Assembly (NCBI RefSeq): GCF_902167145.1
Contig: NC_050099.1
Span: 240,014,588-240,078,587 of the forward strand
Source: Zea mays
Lineage: Eukaryota > Streptophyta > Magnoliopsida > Poales > Poaceae
Length of the DNA stretch: 64,000 bases
Direction: 5' to 3'
Under the pieces are notes generated by a model. The model saw only the letters and a program-made list of their open reading frames with translations, was not told the origin of the DNA and did not search any database. This document shows positions 8,726-19,149 of the stretch, piece by piece (the stretch's first letter is position 1; every line of letters begins with the position of its first letter). A program made the position numbers and the translations under genes.

Positions 8726-10877
8726 ACTGCATTCAGAAGTGGAGCCAAAATCAGAAATGGGCCACCAAAGAGGCAAACTGCACCGCAGATAATGGCATGG
8801 CATGCTTGTCTGAAGCAAGGAGAAAATGATAGAATCCAAGGCTACGGGGAGGACCACAACTGGACCCATATTTCATCAATATGGGAGCTTCCGTATGCAA
8901 AAGCCTTGATCATGCCACACAACATAGACTTTATGCACCAAGAGTGTAATGTTGCTGAAAGCATCATAAGCACATGTTTCGATGTGACTGATAAAACGAA
9001 AGATAATATGAAGGCAAGAAAATACATGGCTGAAATTTGTAAGAGGCCGATGCTCGAGTTGAAAGTAAGCGATAAAGGGAATGAGAGTAGGCCGCGAGCT
9101 GATTACTGCCTCAAGCCGGATGAATGGAAAGAAATATTTAAGTGGTTGAAGAATCTGAAATTTCCAGATTGATATGCGGCAAATCTGAAACGGGCAGTCA
9201 ATCTGAAGACCGGTAAATTGATCGGTTTGAAAAGCCATGACTACCATATTATTATGGAGAGGCTGATGCACGTGATGTTTCGAGGCTATTTTAAGGATGA
9301 GCTTTGGAGCATATTTGCAGAGCTGAGTTACTTCTATAGGGAAGTATGCGCAAAGACGGTATCGAAGAGGTTGATGCAGAAATTTGAGAAAGAAATTTCG
9401 ATTCTTATTTGTAAATTTGAAAAGGTTTTCCCGCCAGGATTCTTCAATGTGATGCAATATCTAATTGTGCATTTGCCTTGGGAAGCTTTGGTAGGCGGAC
9501 CAGTGCAATTCAGGTGGATGTATCCTATAGAAAGGGCGTTGAAAAAGCTCAGGGCGTCTGTTCACAACAAGGCTAGAGTCGAAGGGTGTATTGCGGAGGC
9601 TTTTGCCCTTAAGGAGATATCTCAATTCTCAACCAGGTATTTCGCTCGAGCCAACAATGTGTTTGCGCCTTCAGTGCGACTTCATGTCGAAAATGAATCA
9701 CCCCAAAGCACCCTTCAAATTTTTGCGAATCCGGGTAAAGCAGTTGGAAAAGGGAGTGTACGTCATATTGAAGGATCAGATTTGAACACGCTAATGCTAT
9801 ATATGTATAGCAATATTGACAACACACAGGAGGCGTTCGAGTAAGTTTTCCTCATATTTACGTCCATTTTCTCACCTCATAATTTCTATAGTGTGTAATC
9901 TCCATGTTTCTAATATGTCCAGCATGTTTGATGAAGAATGTTGGAAATCTACTAGTAAACCTACGACCATCCAATTAGAAAATCTTCGACGTGATGGGTT
10001 GAAAGGTGGACCAAACTTCGTGCAGTGGTTTCGTAATTATGTTAGTAATTGTCGTTCTCTCATTGTCCATACTTAATCTTTGAATTTTGGACTTGGAAGA
10101 TATAATGCATATACTAATTCCTTGTATAGGTTTCCAAAAACTCTGTGCACCCGGACTTGCAGCAAATGGCACATACCACTGTGTCCGTCCGGAACTATAC
10201 TCGCTATGATGTAAATGGATATCGCTTCCGAACCGCGAAATTAGAGAAGAGTCGCCATTGGTAGCCACCACCAATAGTGGTGTGTTGGCAAGTTCATATG
10301 TTGACGATGACAAAGTAGTGGACTATTACGGTGTTCTTCAAAACATTGTAGAGTTGATTTTCGATGGCCCAAGGAACTTAAAGTCGTGTTTTTCGAGTGC
10401 GACTGGTTTGATGCTCACAGTGGGACTCGTGTCGACAAGTATGGTAATGTCGAGGTGAAGCATAGCTCTAGGATTCCGAGCAGTATGAGCGATGTTGTCC
10501 TTGCAAATCAGGCAAAACATGTGTACTACCTGCCATATCCTCACCCAAGCCTTAGGGCTTGGTGGGTTGCAATCAAAGTCAACCCACAAGTCATCGCTCC
10601 AGAGAGTGCTGACTACATGAGTACGAGCAGGGACAACGATGATGCTGTTTTTCAACCAGAAGCGGCGTCGAATCAAGACATAGCTCACCGATTCCATGTG
10701 ACCAATGGAGAAGGCCTTGAAAATCTCTGTTGCAATTCAAGCGACTTAATTGAAGAACCTAGGTCAAAGTGCAAACGACCTGTCGTCGTTAGAAGATCAG
10801 TAAGGATCCAACGAAATCAAGAGCGTATGAATAAACAACGAGCCGAAGAAGCATCATCGGATGCAGATGACTTTTGA
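8726..10877 (+). pseudogene. CACTA TNP2-type transposase, C-terminal part, broken
   Basis: The transposase cuts and joins the element ends. Three exons can be drawn from GT-AG signals and from copy 2: 8726-9840, 9923-10040 and 10130-10877. The first carries the end of the transposase catalytic region and the DUF4218-type domain (MERLMHVMFRGYF, LSYFYREVCAK, PPGFFNVMQYLIVHLPWEA, RWMYPIERALKKL). The third holds the DUF4216-type region (FFECDWFDAHSGTRVDKYG, VVLANQAKHVYYL). Breaks: an in-frame TGA at 9170-9172, a 1-bp loss near 10255 relative to copy 2, and a frameshift near 10382 that puts the DUF4216 frame in a different phase. The last exon ends at TGA 10875-10877. Confidence 0.82.
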
Positions 10878-10994
10878 TTAGTATGTTTCTTTTAGTTAAT
10901 CAATTAAGCTATGTATTCCAATTTTCACATTATTAATTTTCATATTATTTGTTTCATATACTATGGTTTGACATTAATTTATCTACAGTTGAAC

Positions 10995-13560
10995 ATGTTC
11001 AAGCATAGGAGATCCAGGAGGAGTGGGGGCAGCGCGGCCAGCGAGGACAGCTCGGGCTGTGGGCTTTTTCAGGGCACCTCACAGAGCCGACAGAGGCAGC
11101 AACAACTTCTTGACTGTCTAGACGAAGTGCATGGTGAGGAGGGTGAGCAGGAGGCTCCTCAGTAGGATGCTCATGTGCAGGGTGAGGAGGGTGAGCAAGA
11201 TGAGGAGGGTGAGCAGGATGAGGAGGTTGACCCTATGGGGGCAGGCAGCGCGGGCGACGCGTCAGATGGTTCTACGTCCTTCAGGTATTATTATGCATAT
11301 TAGTTTAATTGATATTAGTTTTAAATCATTTCATCATATTGAATTTACTTGTATACTTAGGTATAAGAAGAGCAATGCGCTTGGTCTGAGACCTGCCGAG
11401 AGGAGGCTCATCCGGCCGCATGGAGAATGGTGGGGCTTATTTCTATTGTGTTAATTTTTTAATATGAACGTGATTGCACTGGTTTACTTGTTTTATTAAT
11501 GTTTGTAGGTCATGGGAAGACTTGACTTGGGACGGTACAGGCAGAAGTCCCAAGGTGAACGCGGTGTTGGGTAGCCTCTGTCGCTTCTACTACCCTGGCA
11601 TGGTGGAGCTCAATGGCGAGAGGTTCGCGGCTATGCAGTGGGCCGACTGGGGTCTGAAGGACTATGTCCAGCCAGGGGAGCCAGGGGAAAGCAGTAGCGG
11701 AGGGGGAAGTTCGGAACAAAAACGAAGGACTTGTCAGGTGGCTGTGTGGGACGAGTTTTGGGTGAGTTTACTTTCGTATATAAGCAATTCACTGAATTAT
11801 TGCTTCTCCTAATCTTACTTTAACTTAACTTCTCCATTGATATGTAGGGGAGGTTCCAATTGCTGGATGACATCGAGGAGGATCAGGCTCAGTGGGCACG
11901 TGTGAAGAGACACTTTTGGAAGTGCGCTGATAAGGTCATCAAGGATGCCATGTACAATGCTCGCATCGCGACCGTCAACTACTACTACAAGAAGATAAAG
12001 GGGCAGAAAATGAGCAAAGCATTAGGGGCCAATGAGATCTACCTCACAGAGGAGCAGTACCTGGAGAGCGTTGTGCATTGGCTGGCGAAGGACATGGAAG
12101 CCTGGAGGTGGTTGGCTAAGAGATGGGCGTCGCCTGAGTGGATTGCAGAGTCCAACAAGCACCGTGCCAACCGTGGCACTGAAGGACCGGGGCACAGGTA
12201 CGGCGCCGATGGACACCTTGGTACCGCACGCCGCATGGTAAGTATATAAATCAAACTTGTATGTTACATCTATTACAATTCTATGGTTTAACTCTTCTTT
12301 TTCATGCAGGAAGCTGAAAGTGGAGTTGCTCCAAGTTTTATGGAGGTTTACGTCCGTGGTCACCGTGGCCCTGATCCGGCGAACCCTGATGAGCTATGCA
12401 GCGAGGCGGCAAGGGTGAAAATGGTAAACAAGTTTGTATTTATGAATTAAATTGCATGTTTTGTGTCTAACTCCAACTCTAACTTTCTTTTCAGAATGCA
12501 TATGAGGAGGAAATGACTCAACGCCATGGGCCTGATTTCGACTGGATGCATTCAGACTTAGATGCCTCGGCGTTGTACCACAGTGGTGGGGGTAGAAAGC
12601 ATGGCAGGTGAGGTGGTTGTCTTTGATTCGACAATTTCATTAACAAGAATGTGTCCACTTAATGGCTCAACTATGTGTATCATGCAGGTTTGCCTTTGGC
12701 ACCGGCGTTGTGGAGTACAACAGGACAATAGGTCAAGGGAAGGCATCGTCTTCGGCAAGGAGTTCTCGCTCCTCCAAGTCTGCTCGAGAGGCTCAGCTAG
12801 AGGAGGAGACTCGGGCAACACAGGAGCAGGCTCGAGCAGCGCAGGAGCAGGTCAGACAGCTGACGCAGTATATGACTTCTTATTTTCAGGTAATTCGTCT
12901 ATCTCATCACGTGTCATTGAATTCAAAGTATAATGTTGCGATTCTAATGTTTCATCCATTTGCAGGAAATGACTACTCGACTCGGCCCTGATATGAACTT
13001 GCCCGCTTTTCGCCCTCCCCAGGTAACACTATCTGAACACTTCAATTCCATAGCAACTCTTTTTTTATTATAAAAAATGGCTCGCAGGCACAAGGATGGG
13101 GACAGTGGCCAGGACAAGCTCCAGCGTCGCAGCCACAGTGGACCGGTGTTGGGTGGACGCAGGCACCTCCAGGCACTTGGACGCCTCCACCACCCCAAGG
13201 ATCGCAGCCATTTCAAGCGTGGATGGCACCGCCACCGACGGGGTGGGTGCCACCACCTCAGGGGTGGCCAGCACAACAGTACCCGTGGATGCATGCACAA
13301 CCTCCTCATCACCATGGATCACAGGTGACGTTCCATGTTTAGTTTTATGCAAATAGTGACCAAACATAGCAAGTATAGGTATAGGGATAGCAAAACACAG
13401 CCTTATTTGAATGATTGATGAATTGCAGGGTTCAGCGTCACATGCTCAGGAGGGTGCTGTCAACGTCCACGACTTCCTCGTCCATGGTTCTGGAGGGAGT
13501 GGCCACCTTCCTGGTGGTGGAGGAGGGAGTGGCCAAAACTCCTACAACCCGCAGGAGTGA
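10995..13560 (+). pseudogene. CACTA second gene (Transposase_24-like, TnpA position), one premature stop
   Basis: This gene is homologous, exon by exon, to the copy 2 gene at 42022-44660. Exons inferred from GT-AG borders: 10995-11284, 11361-11429, 11509-11761, 11848-12237, 12310-12423, 12495-12607, 12688-12889, 12966-13022, 13088-13324 and 13429-13560. Its diagnostic part is the plant En/Spm transposase family (PF03004-type) stretch WRWLAKRWASPEWIAESNKHRAN and GVAPSFMEVYVRGHRGPDP. The first exon has TAG at 11163-11165 where copy 2 has CAG, so only about 56 residues of the main frame would be made. The Pro/Trp/Gln-rich exon near 13088 lacks about 45 bp present in copy 2. Confidence 0.78.
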
Positions 13561-13647
13561 GTAGTGTGTAGTGAGGTTGTTTGAAACTACGGACTTATGG
13601 TATTGAAACTATGTATGGACTATGGACTTATGGACTATGGACTATTT

Positions 13648-13725
13648 ATGTATATGTGAATGTGTTTTGTGATATGTATATGTGAATGTGTTTTGTGATA
13701 TGTATATGTGAATTTGTTTTGTGAA
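13648..13725 (+). repeat. 26-bp tandem repeat, three copies
   Basis: Three head-to-tail units occupy 13648-13673, 13674-13699 and 13700-13725; the third has a few changes. They lie in the 3' flank of the second CACTA gene. Copy 2 has a single unit at the matching place (near 44812), so this is an expansion private to copy 1. Confidence 0.85.
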
Positions 13726-13827
13726 TTGTGTATTTTGCTTGTGAATCTGTATATGTGGTATTGTGAATTGTGTATTTTGCTGTCAATTAAAAGGTGCAGA
13801 AAAATCTGTTTTGTGGGGGGTATCATG

Positions 13828-14129
13828 AATTTTCGTCGGCCTCCAATCAGGCCGACGAAAATACTGCCCAACTATTTTCGTCGGCCACCACCGGGGCCGA
13901 CGGAAATCACGTTCCTATTTTCGTCGGCCACCGAGGCCAACGTAAATAGTCAGCCGACCAACTATTTTCGTCGGCCTTGGGAAAGCCGACGAAAATAGGT
14001 CATTTTCGTCGGTACCGACAGAAATAGTTGATTATTTTCGTCGAACTTATTTTTGGCGGCTATTTTCGTCGGTTTAAGCTTATTTTCGTGGGTTTTTGGC
14101 CCACAAAAATTTAGGTGTTTCCTATAGTG
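13828..14129. repeat. CACTA copy 1 right subterminal repeats and TIR
   Basis: Repeated ATTTTCGTCGGCC and its inverse GGCCGACGAAAAT are arranged as short hairpins, ending in TTTAGGTGTTTCCTATAGTG. In CACTA elements such subterminal repeats are bound by the element's regulatory protein during transposition. Several units are degraded here (for example CCAACGTAAATA and ACCGACAGAAATA), which fits an older or inactive end. Confidence 0.85.
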
Positions 14130-14453
14130 ATCCCGAAGAATGTCTTCAGTCATGGTTGAGAGAAGCCCGCTCAGCACTTGTTGGTCGAGGTTGAACCATT
14201 TATCATATTCTAGATTAGGAACCAGATCGACGCCAGCAGCGGTAGAGGTGGCAATTTGTTGGGGAGGTGCAGTTTCATACTGCGCAGATAGGGCAGAAGC
14301 TATGCTCATCAAAGAAGATAGTTGGCCTTCCAAAGCCGAATTGTAATGGCATGGCGAAGGGATATGTAAGCAAGAGACATTGCCATGGACGACACCATGA
14401 GATTGGTGAGAGAGGAGGTGGTGGAGGAAGAAAACTGGTTGGACATAGTTCAC
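14130..14453 (-). pseudogene. Copia gag fragment (UBN2-type), target of CACTA copy 1
   Basis: Read on the minus strand, this stretch encodes SSLMSIASALSAQYETAPPQQ and PNLEYDKWFNLDQQVLSGLLSTMTEDIL. The PN.EY..W...DQQVLS.LLS motif is typical of the gag/UBN2 part of non-Sirevirus Copia elements. The frame is cut at 14129 by the CACTA terminus. No other part of that Copia can be seen to the right, so it is a relic. Confidence 0.65.
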
Positions 14454-15499
14454 AAAAAAATCCGTGGCTCCAATGCCATATTAAGTTGCATGCACCAACC
14501 AGTACAACCCAAAAACTTAAGCTGATGGGAGGAGGTGAACAATTCACTTATATTATATTCTAACAACTAACACTGACTAAAATGTGCCATCAAGCTATTA
14601 GATGGCCAAGTGAGGTGTCTTAATAAATGGGAAGATGGGCACGATACGATCTAAAGTGCTTCGATACGGCATGGTATGATTTATATACTGCATGATTAGA
14701 TGCCTGCATTCGAACCAGTCTCTGCGGATGCATGCAACCTGTGTTTGGATGGCTGCACCAGCCGCTGGGCTAGGTCGCACGGAGACAAAAGTAGCCCTTA
14801 GCCAGGCTAAGATCATACGCCACGGGTGGGCTTCGCTCCGGAGCCAGGCTGAGTCTATCATGACAATATTGGCACGACAACCAATCACGCAGATAGTGTG
14901 TATGTTAACATGGCACAAGGTCTAGTGTTGTGTCTAGGCCATCATCCTAGCATGGTGGACTCGCACGAGAATGGTATGGCTAAGTGGTCAGCACGATTAG
15001 ACACGACTTAGATGAACCGGTGCTATGTGGATGCGATTATGATATGTGTATGTGATTGTAAATTGTGATTTGGTGTGGTTTTAAATTTGATAAATCTAGT
15101 CCATATCGATATAAATATTCATGTTTTGAAAATTATATTTATAATCTTAAATATGTCCTAGACCTTTTGATCTCTTAAAGCGAAATAGTACCTAGACCGG
15201 CACGGACACTACTAAATACTAGTGTCGTATAGTGCTGACATTGTATGATTAGGCACTATGAGACTGCTTGGTAGCCTAGATACCACCTTAGATAGTCTGC
15301 AATAATGCAACATAGTTTGTTTGGTTACCTAAATCCTAAACACTATAGCCAGGCCCCAGTAGTGCAGAAAGGGATGCTAGCCTAACTAAGTTAGTACGTC
15401 AGAAAGGGTTCATATGGCTTTGTAACTAGGATGACAACAATGGACACAATGTTCCTCTTATCACCTCACAACTGACTGTCATAAGGCCTAGGGCTATTG
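14454..15499. other. Anonymous intergenic DNA
   Basis: About 1 kb with no coding frame I can recognise. It contains GGCACGA/CGGCACGG-like words near 14638, 14870 and 15200, and two segments with TGTTTGG near 14750 and 15310, which suggest remnants of small DNA transposons; this is only an impression. The last five bases, TATTG at 15495-15499, are the left copy of the target duplication of the Gypsy element. Confidence 0.4.
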
Positions 15500-18400
15500 T
15501 GTGACACCCGGTTTTGGAAGGCAAACCGAATGCGAACCATGTACATGCCAGGATTAGAAACTCACGCACACATCGATTACATAATTGGGCATCATCACAC
15601 ATTGCTCAAAATAAATAGCGGAAAGGTACTTTTATTACATTAATATGTCCAAGAAATCCACAGAGTCTATAACATAGTCATTTAACATAATCAAAGTGCG
15701 AAATACGAAACATAGAAGATAAGGCCTTCATAGGCAGCTGATTGGGGGTTCGACACTAAGATAACTAGAACTCGTCGTAGTCCTGGAAGTCCTCAAAGTC
15801 CTCCATGTTGCCAACATCTCCTCCTGAGCACTGAATACAGTGGGGACAACCTGGGGTGGGGGTGATTTTTATAGCAAGGGTGAGTACACATCAACGTACT
15901 CAGCAAATGTCCCATTTTGCTAAAGTGGACTAGCTGTATGTGGAGCTAAGGTTAAGCAGTTGCTTTTAGTTGGTCAAGTATTTATTACTAATGGTAGAGC
16001 CAAGTTTTAGTAATAAACCTAGTTATTACCCAAAGGTACTCCCTCCAAGAAGAAATAGCAGAGATCATAATTATAACCATCATCATTAAACATCATCATA
16101 AAAGTATCCAAAGTTCTTCTAATCAAAGAGGATCCAAAGGCTGCTCTTAACCGTGAGCTCGGCTGATATACCAGTTTCTAACACTCTGCATAGGTTGCAC
16201 ACTTTACCCATGAGTCGTGATCCTTTTTTTTGCCTCGGGTCGATCAAACCATCAAACACTACCAAGGTGAGTCGGCAAGGTTTCACGACGTAACCTTTAC
16301 GAAGACTCCCCTGGTGCATAGCTGCTTGCTAGGTTTCACTAGTCGTACAAACACAGTACACTTCCCCAAGGTGGGTGACTAACAAAACCAAATCGAATGA
16401 ACCTCTGCACACCCCTTGGCAGAGCGAGCACTACGCCCGGCCCCCATTGACGGCCCTCCGGCAAAGCCAACTACAGCCCCAGGTTCATCTAATTATTCAG
16501 CTAAGGGCGTCCCATTCCACCCTCATGGTTGCACTGTTATCCCGGATGGTCACTCAACGAACAAGTCCTTACGGAGAGGTACTCAGGAAAATGGCCTGAG
16601 TCCCCTAAAATATCACAAGATCATCATTGGGATAACATCATCGTATCATAAATATTCACATCATGTTCATTGATTAAGTTGAAGCAATAGCATAAAGCTA
16701 ACCATAATAACCCAAAAGGTAAACAAGGATAAGGTAAATACGGACTAGTCAACCCTTAGGTTTCAATAATGTATTGCGCGACGGTGAATTATAAAGTAAA
16801 TAGGACATAATAGGTCAGAGACACTTGCCTTCACCAGGTTGTTGCTCAAGAAGATCTTCGGCAACACACTCAGGAACCACGGGCTGCTCGTCGTGTAAAT
16901 AAAGGGATCATACATTCAATACATTTGGTAAGTGACAAATGAACAACACACCAAACATGTACAAACAATGGAACATATCTCAAAAGGAAAAGTATAAACT
17001 CAAAAGGGAGTTTAAGTTATAAGGTGAACTAATCACATTCAGTAGTTTGTTATTCTCTAAGTGTTGTTTATCTCCATGATTACATAGTCTGATTCTACTC
17101 ATTTTAATGAGACATAAAAGTTAAACTAGGGATAAACTCATATACTACATATTATTAATCTCACAAGATTAAATATTCATTTACCACTAGGGTTTTCATT
17201 TTTATTTATTTCTTTTATTAAACAAATAAATTAACACATAAACTAACCTATAGCTTAGATATAAAATTAGAGTGCATAGACTGTGGTTGAACATAATTTA
17301 TCAGAACATAAAATATTCCTATGAACATTTTGCAATTTGAAACACTAAATTTGGAGTTCATATGAAAAAGATATGAAATAAACAAGTTTTGAAGTTTGAA
17401 ATACAAAATTAGGTCCAAATCTGTGATTATTTAAAAGGCTAGGGGTATGTTTATAAGATTCCAAGGGCTTGCACGCGAAATCAAGGGACGGCGGGTTGAT
17501 TCTCGGAAACTTGAGGGGTTCTTTAGCAAAACCTTCGTGCGAAGGGGTACGGGGTCTCCTCAGCCGTCGAATCTATGATCAACGACCGAGATTACATCCA
17601 CGGGCGAGCGCGCGGATGTGGGTGCGAGCGCACTGCCTAGCGGGCTAGGGCGGTCAGCGATCGGGGGCGGGGAAGCGAATTGACCGGTCGAGCCTAGTGC
17701 CTGGGGCACAAGCGGCCGACAGGTGGGTCCAGGCACAGGGCGCGCTTGCGCGAAGCGGTATCTAGTAATCCGGACCGCGCGATAGAGATCGGACGACCGA
17801 AATCAAGCACTGAAGGGGTTAACGGCTGCGGGCGGCGCCGCTCTTGCTCACAGTAGTGAGGTCGCCTGAACTGGGGCAGGTGTGGGCTATAGCGGTTCCG
17901 AGGTCACCGGGGTTGGCCAGGATCGGTGAGGAGAACCCGGCAAACACACTGGTGGGGTTCTGGCCACGACACCTGGGCCAGAGATGGAAAACGGTGGAGG
18001 GAGAGCTCTGGGCAGGTCGAGGGTAACTCCGGCGAGGAATCCCGACCACGAGGAGAGGCAATCGAGTGCGATAGGGCTCGGTCTAGTTCCGGTGAGGGTA
18101 GGGGAGTGCTATGGGTCATCATTGGGGCATAGGGCGGGACTAAGTTGGCCAGACACCACGCAGGGCACGACGGAGCTCCGACGAGTCCAAATTGGCTACA
18201 ATCAGGCGCGAATAAGGAAAATCAAGCACGGGGACGGATGTCTCACCTCGAGACAGAGCTCGGGGTGGCTTGGCGTGGCTTCTGGCGGGTTGGATGGCCG
18301 TCACGGAGGGCGCGAAACTCCAGCGAAGTCGAGCGGTGAGAGCAGAGCACGAGAGAGGGTGAGCTTGAGCGAAATGAGGCAGTGGAGCGAGTGCGGGTGC

Positions 18401-19112
18401 GGGTGCGGGCGGTGCTCAAAAGGGAGCTAGGGTGTTTGGGCAGGCGACGTGGTCGGGGATCTCGACGTGTGTGCACGCTAGTCCACGATGGTTCGCTGGG
18501 AAGGCGGAGCTGATAGGGCGGCCCCCACGGCACAACGAGGGTGGGAGTGGGCGCGCGGAGGGAACGTCTTGGTGCGTTGACAAAATGGGCCCGCGAGGTA
18601 GAGACAAATGAGGGGCGCGTGGGCGAGCAGGCGACCGTCGCCGACAACCCGGTCCCATTGGGCAGAGGGAGGGAGAGAGGGCGCACGGGGAAAGAAACCG
18701 CCGCTGACAGGTGTAGCCCACCTGTCAGGCGGCGCGAGCGCATGGCGGCTTCGCTGGGCTAGAGTGGGCCTGTTTGGGCTGAATTGGTTTTCTCTCTTTC
18801 TAGGGAATTTTTAATTTCTTTTATTTTTATTTTCTCTAGGGTTTTAAATTCAAATTCAAACCAAGTTTCAAATTCAAACCAAGTCAAACATGCACATCAA
18901 TTCAAAGAGTATTTTGGGCTCAGCATGATGCAACAATTCATGACTCACATAAGTTTTGACAAAAATAAATAATAAATCCCTCCACTAAATTAACCTAATT
19001 CTACTCAAAAGGTAAAGTTAGAGAGAGAGAGAGACTAGAGAGAGGCAAAGGGTAACACCTGAATTTGGTAGATTTTAGAAAGAAATTTATACCCCAAATT
19101 TAGGGTGTTATA
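15500..19112 (-). repeat. Gypsy LTR (3' LTR in element sense)
   Basis: On the plus strand it starts TGTGACACCCGG and ends GGGTGTTATA; both ends differ slightly from the usual TGTCACACCC...GGGTGTTACA. It is about 3613 bp. A GC-rich block at about 17500-18780 is flanked by AT-rich DNA. Many short GC-rich open frames lie in that block on both strands without any domain, and I treat it as noncoding. The LTR is collinear with the other LTR of the element. Confidence 0.9.
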
Positions 19113-19149
19113 AACCTATCCCCCTTAAAAAGAATCTCGCCCTCGAGAT
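19113..19149 (-). promoter_or_regulatory. Polypurine tract of the Gypsy element
   Basis: On the minus strand, CTTTTTAAGGGGGATAGGTT immediately precedes the LTR at 19112. A purine-rich run next to the 3' LTR is the expected primer for plus-strand synthesis. It also sets the LTR boundary. The integrase frame ends about 40 bp away. Confidence 0.7.

Larger units (their letters stand above)
8726..14129 (+). mobile_element. CACTA (En/Spm) transposon, copy 1, right part
   Basis: From 8726 the sequence is collinear with the complete CACTA at 37384-45272, starting at its position 40313. It contains the C-terminal two thirds of the TNP2-type transposase, the second (Transposase_24-like) gene, an array of ATTTTCGTCGGCC subterminal repeats, and a right terminus reading TTTCCTATAGTG (14118-14129). 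The usual end is TTTCCTGTAGTG, so this terminus has one changed base. The left part was displaced beyond the window by the nested Copia insertions. ATC at 14130-14132 should be one copy of the 3-bp target duplication. Confidence 0.88.

Noticed and set aside
17819..18743. Several 60-166-codon frames in the left Gypsy LTR
   Set aside because: GC-rich LTR sequence; frames are not preserved with a coding pattern in the second LTR (31285-32339).
19021..19034. GA-rich microsatellite
   Set aside because: Short run of GA inside the Gypsy LTR, also present near 32473 in the other LTR; part of the LTR, not a separate feature.
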